From NCBI GenBank assembly GCA_026636295.1, contig CP089462.1, positions 372,001 to 436,000 of the forward strand: a stretch of 64,000 nucleotides of DNA. Reading direction: 5' to 3'. The position numbers and the translations under genes are program-made. Positions 45,087 through 56,844 of this stretch are shown piece after piece. Below the pieces are notes generated by a model. It had not been told where the DNA came from, did no database searches, and was given only the letters and a program-made list of their open reading frames with translations. This stretch comes from Medakamo hakoo (Eukaryota > Chlorophyta > Trebouxiophyceae > Coccomyxaceae). Every line of letters starts with the position of its first letter. Within the stretch, counting starts at the first letter, position 1.

Positions 45087-46242
45087 ATGTTTGCCGCCAT
45101 CAACGCGCCCGCACCCGGCACCGCCGCAGCCGCGGCCGGGTCTGCCGACTTGGTCACCTCCCCCTCCTCCGCCGCGCTCTACCTGCCCGGCGGAGAAACG
45201 GTGGAAGCCGCGACCGCGCGCGCGACGGCCGCGCACGGGGCGGCGCTCCGCCTGCTGGCGGGCGGGGACGCGGACGGCGCCGCGGCCGGGTTCGAGGCGC
45301 TCCTGGCCGAGCCCGTCATGGTCCGCGCCGCCGACGGCGTCGTCTCGCACTCCTCCGGCCAGGCCATCAAGCTCCGGGCGTCGGCCCTGAAAAATCTGGC
45401 GGGCATTCTCGCGGCCCGCGCCGCCGGCGGCGGCGGCGGCGGCGCTGGCACAGCCAGTGGCGCGGGCCGGGCCCTCGCCTGTTACGCGGAAGCCCTGGCC
45501 CTGGACGGGTCGGGCGACCCGGCGGCCTGGCAGCGCACGTCCGAACTGGCGGGCGGGCTGGGGCTGTGGGCCATCGCCCGCCGGGCGGCGGAGGCGGGGC
45601 TGGCGCTCGTTCCCGGCCACCCCCTGCTGCTGGAAGCGGCGAGCGAGGCGGCGCTGCGCCTGGGCGACTGGCCCGCCGCCGCGGCCGCGGGCGGCCGGCT
45701 GGGCGCGGCCCGCGGCGGCGACCGGTGCCGGGCGGCGGCGCTGAGCGCTGCCGCGGCGGCCCAGTCCACGGACGGCCTGTCCTGGCGCTTTCCGCCGGCC
45801 GTGCTGCCGCCGGGCGTGTGCGCGGCCGCCGTGGCCGAGCTCGCGGCCGCGGTGCCCGACCCGCCGCCGCCCGGCCCGCCGCCGCCGGCGCGCGCGCGCG
45901 CGCTCGACGTGCCGCACCCCACCTGGGCGGCGCTGTTGGGCGTGCTGGCCGAAGCGGTGAGCCCCACCGACGGCTCCGTCGCGCCCTGGCTGGGCGGGGC
46001 GGTGGCCGTGTCCGTCGGCGGGGTGGGCGCGGCGGCAGCCGCGGCCGCGGCGGCGGCGGCCGCCGCGCCGTTTGCGGCCGCCGTGGCCGGCCCGTCGCCG
46101 GCCCGGCCGCCCCACCCCCCACCCCCCCTTCCCTCCTCCTCGCCTCCCGACCCGGATTCGGCGCCGCGCGGTGGGCTGTCCGCCATGCCCGCTCAGCGCC
46201 GCACCACGCGTGCGGGCAGCGCCGGCAGCGCGGGCGGCGGTG

Positions 46243-46276
<34 letters not shown>

Positions 46277-49200
46277 TGGGCGTGGCGGCCGTGCCCGCGC
46301 CGGCGGCGCGGCCGCAGAGGAGGAGGCGGCAGCGGAAGAAGCGCCAGCACCGCCGCCTCCGGTCCGCCGCACGCCTTCGCCGCCGCCCACCGCCCCGGCC
46401 TTCCCGCCGCCGCCGGAGGGGACGGTTGACGCGCTGGGCGGCGTCTTGCCAAGCCTGGGCGCGCCGCCCGCGCCTGGCGGCGGCGCGACACCACCCACCC
46501 GCGCGGCAGCCACCACCGCCGGTCTCCCGGCGCCCTCCCCACACCGGCCCAGCCAGGCGCTGGTGCTGCCACCCGGTGCCGAGGAAGCTTTGGAAGCCGC
46601 GGCGGTGACGGCGCTGCTGGCCGGGCCCGCTCCTGCCGCGGGCCTGGGCGCGCTCGCGGCCGCAACGCTCGCCGCCGTCGGCCGGGCCCTGTACGCCTCC
46701 ACCCCGCCCCTGGTCCTGCCACGGTCCGCTGTGCGCGCGCTCGCCCGCCTGGATGACGCCCTGCGCGGCTGGCCGCCTGCGGGCGGAGGGGAGCCGGCGG
46801 CGGCGTTGGCTATCGGCGAGCTGCGCGGCCTCGCCGCGGTCGACCCGTGCGCCTGGGACGAAGACGGCGACGGCGGCGACGGCGGCGGCGGCGGCGTCGC
46901 CGGCGTGTTGAACCGGGCGGGGCGTGCCGCTGCCGCTGCTGCGGCGGCCGCGGCCGAAGCCTCCCTGGCCGCCGCCGCGCCGGCCGCGGCTGCCATCGAC
47001 CGCCGCCTGGCTGCGGCGCAGGCATCCTCGCCCTCCGAGCCGCCGCCCACGCCCGCGGACCGGGAGTTCGCTGCCCGCTTTCACTGGGCGGCGGGGTTGG
47101 TGGCGGAAGCGGGGCGCCACGCCGCCGCGGCCATGGGTCACTTCAACGCTGTGGCGGCCGCGGCGGCGGGCGGTGCGCTGGAGGTCGACCTGCCGCACCT
47201 CGCCGCCGGCCGCGGGCCCGCGTCGGCCGCCGCCTCCGTCCTGACCGCCGCGGGCGCCGCCGCCAAAGCCCGGGCCCTGGGCGTCGCGTCCATCTTGGAA
47301 GGCGGCCACGCCACCGTGGACCGCAAAGACGCCGCGGGCGCGGCCGCCCTGATCGCCAGCCTGGAAGCGCCGGTGCTGGGGAGCGCGCGCGCGGCCGCGC
47401 CGCGCCCGGCCACCGTCGACGCCCGCCGCGTCCTCAACGACGCTGCGTTACTGCTGCACGATGCCGCGGCCTTGGTCCCAGGCCCCGCGGCCGAGGGCGT
47501 CCGCTTCCGGGCGGGCCTGGCCGTGCTGACGGCCCTGCTGCCGCCGCGGCTGCCCCCCCCGCCGGCCGGCCGCGACCCTGCACGGTTGGCGGCGCCGCCG
47601 GCCGGCCCGGCGCCGCCCGGCACGGCCGACACGTCCAGGGCCGTGCGGCCGCGCCTGAACGCGGCCATCGCGCGCACCACCGCGCACGCCCGGTCCTTGG
47701 CGGCCCGGCCCGCCGCGGCACGGGACGCCGTCATGGGCTGCGGTGGTGGAGGGGCCGGCCCCTCCGCGTCGTCGTGTCTCGCCTCCACCCACGAAGCATG
47801 CTGGGCCATGGCCGCGCACGTGGAGCGGTGCTTCTGGGCGCTCGCCCCATCCGAACTGGGCCCCAAACCCGACCCGGGCCGGCTGGGCGGCCTGCACGGC
47901 GCGCTGGCGGCGGGCGTGACCGCCTTGTTGGCGCTGTGGCGCCTGGACGCGGCGGCCGACCACGCCCCGGCGCCCGCCCTGGCGCTGGCGACTTCCCTGG
48001 CGGGCCTGCTGGCCGGGCGCAGCGTGCCCGGCCCACGCTGGGTGCCCTTCCTGTGGGAGGCGGCGGCTGTGTTGAGTGACGCGCGGGCGGCCGCGGTGGA
48101 CGACGGCGGCGGCGAGCGCGGCGCCCTCTGCACCGGCGTGGACGGCGCGGCCGGCGCCGTCTTGCACGCCCTGTTCGCGGTCGACCCGCCCGGGCGGGAC
48201 CCGGCCTGGCCTCCTGGCGGCCCGTGTGTACCGCCTCCCCCGGCTGGCGGGTGGGCGAAAATCACCACCCCGGAAGAGGGCGTGGCGGCGTGGCGCCTGC
48301 TGGCGCCCGTGGTTGCCGGCGCTGCGACGACGCACGACGCCCGCCGGTCGGCCAAAGCCGCGCCCGCGTTGCGGGCCATCCTGGCCTCCCTGCCGCCGCC
48401 CGCCCCGTCGGTCGTGGCTTCCACGCCCGACCCGGTCGCTTTCTTGGACGGCACGGGCGACGCGCCGGGCGACGGCGATTTGCTGGCCGTGTCGTCTCCC
48501 GCAGCGCTGCCTGCTGCGCTCGTCGCGCCGCCCGCGTTGGCCGCCGCCGTCTCGTCCGACCCGGCCGCCTCCACGTCTGCCGCCGTCCATTCCGCGCTGC
48601 TGGCCCTGAGCGGCGAGGGCGTGGCCGCGTCCTCCATTGCGGGCCTGTTTGGGGCCGGCGGCCTGGTGTCCGCCGCCGACGGCGCGCTCGCCCCGGCGGG
48701 GCTGGCGGCAGTTGACGAGGCGGCCGCCCCCTCGCTGGCCGCGCTCCGCCTGGACCCGGGCGCCCGGCCCGCCTGGGCGTCGCTGGCCGCCCTGTACGAA
48801 GCAGCGGCCGAAGCGGCCCTGGCCGGCGCGGCCGCCTGCCCGCGCCTGGCCCGGCGCGGGTGGGAGGCCGACGGCAGTGCGACCGTCGGCGCCGTCCGGT
48901 CTCGTGTCGACGCCTGGCGCCGGCGGGGCGTGCGCGCCCGCCTGGCGCAGCGTGCGCTGGCCGCGGCGGCGGGCGACGCAGCCGGCACCGCGGCCGCCGA
49001 CCTGGCCCTGGCCCGCGCGCACTTGGGCGTCCTGCACCGCGCCCCGCCGGCCGCGCCGCGCGGGCCCGCCCGGCCGGTCGGACCGGAGGCCGCGCTCGCG
49101 CACGCGACCGCCGCACTCGACGCGTGCCGCCGGGCTGCGGCGGCGGACCCGTCCGACTGGCGGGCGCCCTACTGGCAGGGGCGGGCGGTGGAGAAGGCGG

Positions 49201-51266
49201 CCGTGGCGGCCCGGGCGGCCGGCCGGGCGGGCGGCGCGACCGCCCGCCGCCTGGACTCCCTCCCGCTGTATGCGACCGCGTGCGCGGCCGCGGCCGCCGC
49301 CCACGGCGGCGCCGCCCTGCTGGACCCGCTGTACCGCCTGCACGCCACCCGGCTGAAGGCGGCCGCCGTCCTGGCGCGCGGCCTGCTGGGCGGCGGGTCC
49401 GTGGCGGCCGCCCTGCCGGGCTTGAAGGCGCTGGCGGACCATTGCTTCGAGCCGGGCGGGCCGGCCCGCCTCGCCCCGCTGGTCGCCGCGGCGGAGGCCG
49501 AGGCGGCGGCCGGCGGGCCCGCTGCTTCCGGCGCCGACGACGTCCCCACCTTCTCCGACGACCCGGACTCCGACGCCGACTACCCGCGCCCGGCCTTCAC
49601 CCGGGGGGGCGTGCGCGGGCGGAGTGGGGGAGGGGGGGGAGGCGATGGGGAAGAAGCCCGCCCGACCCAGCGCCGGCGTCTGGAAGGCGGCGGGGAAGGC
49701 GAGCGGTCCACGCCGCCCCCTCCACCGTCCGCCACCTCCACGCTGACCGCTCTGGCCGCCATCACGGCCGACGGCCTGGCCGCCATGCGCTGGGTCGTCG
49801 CGGCCGACCGGCTCCACCACCGCTCGCGGCGCCGCGCCGCACGGACCGTCGCCGGCAGCGGGTGGGCGCCGGACGCGCCGCCGTCGCACGAACGCGCGTC
49901 GGCCGCCCTGGACGAGCTGCGCCCGCTGTTCACGTCGGGGCGGTCGGCCTACCACGTCAACCTGTACGCCGGGAAAGCGAGCCGCGGCGGCGATGAAAAT
50001 GGTGGTGGCAGCGGCACGGGGCCGCTGTCCCCTCCCGGCGGCGCCCGCCCCGCGTCCGTGGCTGGCGGCGGCTTTGACGAACCGGACCGCACGTACGCCC
50101 GGTCCGTCGCGTCCGCGGCGCGGGCGCACGCCCGCCTGGCGGCGGCGGCCCGGGACGGCGGGGCCCTCGCGGCCGCCGCGGCCTTCCTCAACTCTCGCGC
50201 GGCGCGCGCCGTCGACGGCGTCCCCCCGACGGCGCTGGAGGCGGCCGCCAAACTGTCTTTGGGTTACCACTTCCAGGAAGTGGTCGTCTCGCTCATGGAG
50301 CAGGCGGGCGGCTGGCTGGTCGCGGACGGCGGGCGCGGCTCGCCGCCACCCACACCGACCGCGGGCGGCGCGGCGTGCCTGGCCCTGGCCCCCGCGTCGC
50401 CGCCCCGCCCCGCGCCGACGCCCGCCTTGTCGGACGTGTTCGCCCGGGCCGCGGCCCTGTACACCGACTACGCCCTGGCCGGCGACGCGTCCGGCAAGAG
50501 CTGGGCCGACCTGGGCGCCGCGGCCGCGGCCGCGGCCGCCCCGCATGCGCCCCACCCCGCCCTGGCCGGGCCCTGGGCCGACGCGCGCACTTTCTGGGCG
50601 GCGGCCCGCGCCCACGTCGCCTGCCTGGAAGTGAGCGGCGGGTACAAAGCCGCCACCAGCCTGGCGGGCGCGCTGCGGCGCCGGTTCCGCCCGCTGCGCG
50701 ACGCGCCGCTGCCCGCCCGCACGCTCGGCGCCGAAGCGTTTGCCGCGGCCGGCCGGTCCCTGGCGACGGGCGTGGCGGGGCTGGAAGCCGCGGCCGCCGC
50801 CGGCGTGGCGGCGGAGAAGGCGGCCCTGGCCGCGACCGTCGCCGCGGCGGACCGGACGCCGTCCGCGGCCGACGGCAAGGCCGCCGCGGCGGCCGCGCGC
50901 GCGGCCGGCGCGGCCGCCTCTGACGCGGCCGGCTGGTCGCCCGAAGCGGGGTGGGCCCTCCTCGCCGCGGCGTCCAACCTGCGGCGCCAGGGCCCCTGGA
51001 CGCACGCGGACGGCGAGGCCGACGCCGCCTTCGCCGCGGCCGACGGCCGGCCCGCCGCGCCGGCGGGCCCGCTCGACCTCGACCGCCTGTTGGTGCGCGC
51101 GTACCGCGCGTACGGCTCCCTGCGCCACGGCGCCGCCGCGGGCGACCCGCCGCCGCCCGTGTCGCTGGCGGACGCGCTGGCGGGCGTGGAGTACCTGATG
51201 CGGTCGGCGGGCAAGGGCGGGAAAGGCGGCGGTGGGAGCGCGCCGGTGCCGGTGCGGATGGGGTGA
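45087..51266 (+). CDS. CABIN1: CABIN1/Hir3-like HIRA-complex subunit, intronless
   Basis: One uninterrupted exon of 2,059 codons. The start MFAAINAP resembles the MFSIAAIND of plant cabin-1-like proteins. The following TPR-like block also aligns: KLRASALKNLAGILAARA, ALACYAEALALDGSGDPAAWQRTSELAGGLGLWAIARRAAEAGL. Helical repeats of the TPR sort continue through the protein, for example YHFQEVVVSLMEQAGGW and SAYHVNLYAGKASRGGDENG. CABIN1 scaffolds the nuclear HIRA complex, which deposits histone H3.3 outside replication. Alanine is the dominant residue over long stretches, and a Gly-Arg repeat (GRGRGRGRGRGRG) occurs near residue 400, so alignment beyond the N-terminus is uncertain. Transcription start and the choice of ATG follow the conserved N-terminus. 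Confidence 0.82.
46236..46290 (+). repeat. GGGCGC-type hexamer repeat encoding Gly-Arg
   Basis: Tandem GGGCGC units inside the CABIN1-like gene encode an RG-rich patch of about 20 residues. RG repeats often bind RNA or are arginine-methylated; here that is inference. Confidence 0.75.
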
Positions 51267-51367
51267 ACACAGGCGGCGAGGCCAAAGGCGGCCAAAGGCG
51301 GCGAGGAAAAAAGGGAGAGAGCATGGGTTGACGTTTTTTTGTTTGTTTGTCTGTCATCCGTTTTTTT

Positions 51368-53037
51368 TCAACTTCCACCTCCACCGCCACCAAACAGCGC
51401 GCCCGCCAGCTGCCGGGCCAGGGGCGGCGTGCCCGCCCTGTCGTCGGGAGCCATGAACCCGACCAGCTTCTCGTGCACGTCAAACCGCAGTTTCCGGCCT
51501 TTTGACGCGCGGCGGTCGACGGCCTTGCGCCGGCGCGTGGCCGCCCGCGCGCCGGCTAAACCACTGCCGCCTCCGGCACCGCTCGCCGCCTCCACAAACT
51601 CCTTGAGCAGCTGCGCGTAAAACTCGCCGTCGTCGTACGTGTCCGGGTCCCGGGCGGTGGCTGACGGTCCGCCGTCCTCACCGCCGCCGTCGTCGTTGTC
51701 GTCGTCGGAGGTTTGGCCCCCGCACGCCACGCGCGTCGGCGGCACGTCGCACGCGACGCGCGCCGGCGCAGCATGGAGCGGCAGGCGCGTCCGGTCGATG
51801 AGGCGGGCCGCGTCCGCCATGGCGGCCGCGACTTGGGCCGACGGCGGCTGACCCACCGCGCGCAAGCCCAGGCCGGCAGCGGCTTTGGAGCCGCCGCCGC
51901 CGCCGGCCAGCAGGGCGGCTTTCCTGTGCCAGCGGTCGAGCGCCGCGTCCCGAAACGGCGCGGCGGCGTCCATGGCCGCCTCCCCGCGCGCCCACAGCCA
52001 GTCCGACCGGCGCCTGCGGCGTTTCGGGGACGGGGTGGCGTCGTCGTCTTGAGCGGGAGGGCTCCACGGCCCGGGCGGCGGCAGGTCGCCACCGCCGCGG
52101 GCCGACACGGCCGAGCCGAGCAGCGCTTCTGCCGCGCCCCACAGGGCGGCCGCCACCCCCGCCGCCGCGTCCGCCACGCCGTCGGCCTGGGCTTGGAGGC
52201 CGTCCCCTTCTTCCGTGCCGGCGAGAGACCCCAACGGCGCCGGGCGCGGGAGGCGGTTGGTGGCGGCCAGGGCGCGCTGGAGCAGGATGCGCGCCTCCAG
52301 CGCGCGCCCCCACACCCGCTGCTGGGTTTCGACCGCCGCGCCTTTTGCCGCTTCGGCTGCGGCGCGGGACGCGAGCGCGGCGGCGGCGGACGCGTCTTCG
52401 CGTTCGGCCGCCGCGAACGCGGCCTCTTCATCGTCCATGTCGTTGTTGGCGAGTGGCGGTGAGGGCGACGGGCCGGCGCCGTCACCTCGATCGCCGTCGT
52501 CGTCGTCGTCGTCGTCTTCGTCGTCGCTGGAGGGAGGGGGCTGCCCGCTCGCGCGCGGGTCGCTGCCGCCGCTCGGCCCGCCGTCGCTGCTCCGCTCCTC
52601 GTCTTCGCCCTCGTCGTTCCACCCCTCAAAGCCCGACGGCACGTCGTCCTCGGCTTCATCCCGGCCAAACGCTGCACTGGCTGACACGCGGCGCCCGCTG
52701 TACGCGGCCCCCAAATCCGCGGCTGCGCCCGGCATGCGGCGGCGCTCGGGCGCGCGGCGGCCCGCGGCGGCGTGGCCGCCTTTACTACCAGGCAACGCCA
52801 GCGCCTCGTCATCCGAAGCATCGATGGTCGCAGACGGGCCCAGACGCTCATCGTCCAGGTCGCGAGCTGGCGGGATTGAGTGGGCAGAGATGGGTGGGGG
52901 CGTGAGAAAAAAAGACGCGCCGAGCGACGGCTAGCCACCGGCCGCATTGGCTTGACCGCCCAAATCAAAAACACACCTGTCGCCGGCGTGACGGTTGTCA
53001 GCTCGGCCAGCTCCTCAGCCAGGGACTTCCGCGGCAT
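51368..53037 (-). CDS. AATF: AATF/Bfr2 ribosome biogenesis factor
   Basis: Two exons (53037-52977, 52866-51368) give 519 residues. The short first exon MPRKSLAEELAELTTVTPAT joins in phase to ARDLDDERLGPSATIDASDDE. The middle is acidic and Ser-rich (SSDDEDDDDDDD), then helical AATF sequence (EARILLQRALAATNRL). The C-terminal TRAUB domain is clear: DTYDDGEFYAQLLKEFVEA and RRKAVDRRASKGRKLRFDVHEKLVGFMAP, ending near LAGALFG. AATF/Bfr2 works in the nucleolus on early 18S rRNA processing in the small-subunit processome. Composition is Ala/Gly-rich outside the two conserved parts. SAS10 was considered but the TRAUB signature decides. Confidence 0.9.
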
Positions 53038-53215
53038 GGTGTGTGATCTGGACGCCCCGTTGTTGGGCGGGAAAAAAGGACGAGGCGGCTAGTCCGCCCG
53101 CCAACAATGGAGAAGTGAGGCGCCGTGAGGCCATCACCACCAACACGTGCTGCAACCCGCTCTCGCTCCCTGTTCTATCACACCACGCGCGGGGCCCGCC
53201 CCGCCCAGCACGCCT

Positions 53216-54921
53216 CTACCACACATCCCGCACATCTTCCGCTTCTTCCGCCGCCGGCAACGGGTCCCGCAAGAACACCTCCACCCCGACGGGCGCCCAC
53301 ACCCGGATCTCCACGCCCGCCAGCGCGTCCGGGCCCGTGTCGCCCGCAGGCGGGCGGATGGCCAGCCACCCGGGCAGGCCCGACACGGCGACGTCCACCG
53401 CCCGCCCTCGCAGCGCGGCCGTGCGGGCCGGGCGCAGGCCCCCACGCGCGCGCACGGCTTCCCGCCCGAAAGCGGGCGACGTGGGCGTGCCGGCCAGGCC
53501 GTCGAGCGCCTCGTCACCCAGCGGGGCCGCCTCCAGCGCCGTCGCGCCGACCCTGAGCACCGGCGGCCCGTAAAAAATGAGGCGGGTGCCGGGTGGGGCG
53601 CCCCGCACGTCGAAGCGGGCCAGGCCGCCCCACGCGTACGTGGCGGCGCCCAAGCCGGCCGCGTCCGTGCCCAGGAGGGAGGGATCCGTGCCAAACCATG
53701 GTTTCAGGGCTTTTTTGGGCTGGAGCGCCGCGATTTCAGCCGGGGCGAGGGTGTGGACCAGCCGGTGGTGCAGGTGCAGCCCCGGCGTGTCAACCAGCCG
53801 GCCGTCACCGTTGGCGAAGGCGCGCAGCGGGATGCGGCCCAGGGTCGTGCCGGGCAGGGCGGCTTCCAGGGGGAGGCGCCGCCCCACGGCCGCGGCCGCC
53901 GGGTCAAAGTGTGGCGAGCCCATGGCCTTGGTTTCCTTGACGAACGCGCGCACGAACGCGGACTTGCCAACGTTGGCGGCGCCCAGGACGACGAGGTCCC
54001 GGCCCTTGCGCTCCCGCCGCAGCGCGCCCACAGCCCGGCCCACGCCCGCGCCGCTCTTGGAGGAGCAGGCGGCCGCGCCCGCCACGTTGAGCCCGCGCCG
54101 CGCCGCCGCGTCGGCCAGCCAGGACGCCAGGGCGCGCGGTCCCGGGCGCGAGCCAGGCGGCGCGCCCGGTCCCCGGCCGACCAGTGAGTGCGGCAGGAGG
54201 TCGGCCCGCGTGCCGACCAAAAAGACCGGGTTTTTCCCGACCAGCGACCGCAGTCGCCCGCCCAGGAGCGAGCCCGGCACGTCCAGGACGTCGACGATGA
54301 GGGCGATGAGGGCCGGGCCTGACGCGACCTCGGCCAGTTCAGCCCGGAGTTGGGCGGGCGTGGCCAACCGGCGGGCCGGCGTGTCCGGCGCGTCGTCGTC
54401 CCCGGCCTGTTGCCAGTCCTCCCGCACGCCGGGCTGCAGGTCGCCCTGTGCCAACCCCCGACACCGCGCGCACAGCAGGAGGCCCTTTTGCCGGTGGTTG
54501 GCTTTGGCCGCCGCCGCATCGAGGTCGACATACCCGGCGGACGAGGGCGTGTGCGTTTGCAGTGGGGCGCCGCACCCGTAGCAGGCGCCGGCCTGGAGAG
54601 GGAGTGTCGATGAGAGGTGTGGCTAGGCCCTGAGTGCTGGCAAGTCGCGGCGGCCCGAAGAAAAAACGCACACCACACACCCCTGACAACATCACGTCCT
54701 CTCCTCCGTCATCCTCCTACCTTGCGTACGACCGGGTCTGATGACGGAGCCAGCGGGTCGGCCGCGTCAAAGGACGTGTCAGCTGCTGCGGAGGCGACGC
54801 GACAGTTCGGCAAGCGCATGCGCCGCCGCGACGCAATGCACGCGGCCTGGTCGGCAAGGGTGGGGCCGCCGACCCGCGGCGCAGGTCGGCTGACTGGCCG
54901 TGCACCCAGAGTGCCTGGCAT
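53216..54921 (-). CDS. NOA1: Circularly permuted GTPase NOA1/YqeH, organellar
   Basis: Two exons (54921-54721, 54592-53216) make 525 residues. The leader (MPGTLGARPVSRPAPRV) looks organelle-targeting. The four-Cys zinc finger CYGCGAPLQ...CARCRGLAQG follows the intron. The G motifs then run in permuted order: G4 FLVGTRADLLP, G5 region ACSSKSGAG, G1 LGAANVGKSAF, G2 ALPGTTLG and G3 LVDTPGLH. The C-terminal part (YAWGGLARFDV, TRLIFYGPP) matches the NOA1/RIF1 family. Plant NOA1 supports plastid ribosome function. The G4 motif is TRAD rather than NKxD. The start at 54,921 was taken because it begins a basic leader; a nearer ATG at 54,816 would truncate it. Confidence 0.92.
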
Positions 54922-55056
54922 GGTGTGTGTGACTGCGCGGGTGTCCGCGCCCCCGGAACGTGCGCGCCGTGCGTGACGGAAGGGAAGAGACTGAAGACTC
55001 GTGTGTTTTTGACACACGCCCGGACCCCCCCCCCCTCGCTCCCCCCTCCACCCATG

Positions 55057-56177
55057 TCAAGTCGTGATCGTCGCCCACGACTCCTGGTCCACGCCACGGG
55101 CTTTGGACCCCAGCGGGTCCACGTACACGTGCCGCCACAGCGCTTCCGCGGGCGGGATGGGCCCCGCCTTCGCGCCCTCCACCGCGGCGTCCACTTCCTT
55201 CTTCACCTCCCGCTCGACCGCCTTGAGCTCCGCCGGGTCGACGCCCCCGCTCTCCGTCAGCAGGCGCCGCACCAGTTCGATGGGGTCCCGCCGCGACCGG
55301 ACGCCGGACACCTCGTCCCGCGTGCGGTACGTGGACCCCGGGTCCGACATGGAGTGGCCGTGGTAACGGTACGTGTCCATTTCCAGGACGATGGGGCCCG
55401 TCCCGGCCGCGTGCGCTTTGGCAAAGGCGACGCCCTGCTTGACGGCCAGGACGTCCATGCCGTCCACCTTGAGGCCGGGCATGTAGTCGCCCCGGGTGTA
55501 GTACGACGCGGACTTGGCGCCGCGCCAGTCGGCCGTCCCCATGCCGTAGTGGTTGTTCTCGCACACAAAGACGGCGGGGAGGGACCAGAGCGCCGCGATG
55601 TTGAAGGCCTCGAAGATTTGGCCCTGGTTGGCGGCGCCGTCGCCGTACATGGCGTACGCCACCCCGCCGTCGCCGCGGTACTTGTGCGCGAACGCCAGGC
55701 CCGCGCCCACGGGCACTTGCGCGCCCACAATGCCTTGGCCGCCGTAAAAGTTGTGTTCCTTGTTGTAAAAGTGCATCGACCCGCCGATCCCGCCCGTCCC
55801 GCCGTTGGCTTTGCCCATCAGTTCGGCCATGACGCCCAGGGGGGTGCCGCCCCGGCCCAGGTACGTGCAGTGGTCGCGGTAGGACGTGATGATGGAGTCG
55901 GCCTTGGTGGACGCGGCTTCCAGCCCCACGATGACCGCTTCCTGGCCGTCGTACAGGTGGCAGAACCCCCGGATCAGCTTGGACTTGTACATCTGGTCCG
56001 CCGCGATTTCCAGGCGGCGCATCAGCACCATGGTCTTGAAGAAGGACGACAGTTCGCCGACGGTCGTGGTGACGGTGGTGGAGGGCGGGTCGATGCGGTG
56101 GGCGGCGAAAGGGGTGACCTGTGGGGATGGGAGTGTGGGGGGTTGGTGGATGAGGGTGGCTGCCGTTCAGGGCGGGG

Positions 56178-56215
<38 letters not shown>

Positions 56216-56667
56216 CGAAACCGCGGCCGCGTTTTCCGTTTCTTCGACCTGGAGGGCTGGTCTTCGGCCGCCTGGCACGCCTCTCCCGCCGCGCGTGTGC
56301 TCCAGATATCGCGGCACATGATCGACGAGGCAGAACGAGGCGTGAACAGCGCGGTCGCGCGCCGCGCGCGAATGAAGAGGGGGGCCGCGTCGAGCTGCGC
56401 GCCCCATCGGCGCGCCGCCCTACCGACGGGCAGGACGTGACGCCCCGGAGTGCACAGCCTGTTCCACGCCCAGGCACCCACGGCGGCAGTAGGAGCAGGC
56501 CGTCCACCACCCGCACACCGCCACCAAAAACCCACCTCGTGCTCGATGACCTTGCCGTCGTCGGCGGACGAGAACGCGCGGCGAGCCGACGCCGCCGGCG
56601 CAGCGGCAGCAGCGGCGCGGCCGCGCGCCAGCAGGCCCGCGGCCGCCAGGCGGGAGGCGAGGGCCAT
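55057..56667 (-). CDS. PDHA: Pyruvate dehydrogenase E1 component alpha subunit, mitochondrial
   Basis: Two exons (56667-56536, 56118-55057) give 397 residues, the normal size. The leader [17 protein letters not shown]...[10 protein letters not shown] has a classic mitochondrial cleavage region (RRAFSS). Thiamine diphosphate binding is shown by [18 protein letters not shown]. The phosphorylation loop [21 protein letters not shown] carries the regulatory serines. [30 protein letters not shown] is the standard start of the fold. The subunit decarboxylates pyruvate with E1-beta in the mitochondrial complex. The mitochondrial rather than plastid isoform is inferred from the leader and the phosphorylation loop, which plastid E1-alpha lacks. 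The 417-bp intron holds a run of 37 Cs on the sense strand. Confidence 0.97.
56179..56215. repeat. G37 homopolymer in PDH E1-alpha intron
   Basis: Thirty-seven consecutive G residues on the plus strand (C on the transcript strand), about 60 bp upstream of the acceptor. On the plus strand it could form G-quadruplexes. Confidence 0.93.
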
Positions 56668-56844
56668 GGTCTTGAGTGAAAAGGGGGACGCGCGCCCCTG
56701 CTTCTGGTGCGTGCGCCTCTCTCGCTCTCGCTGCCCTGGAGAGACACGTAAGGCAGCAGTGAGAGAAACGGTGCGGCGCCGCGCGCTCGCCTTCACTCTC
56801 GACAAAGCGAAAAGCATTCGCTTTCTGGGGGGCCGTCGTCGACC
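56668..56844. promoter_or_regulatory. Compact divergent promoter, PDH E1-alpha/NERD1
   Basis: Only 177 bp separate the two start codons, so the core promoters must be close together or overlapping. No TATA box seen. Confidence 0.45.

Noticed and set aside
51368-53037. SAS10/UTP3 for the gene at 51.4 kb
   Set aside because: The acidic region is similar but the TRAUB C-terminus (KASKGRKLRF-like) is specific to AATF/Bfr2.
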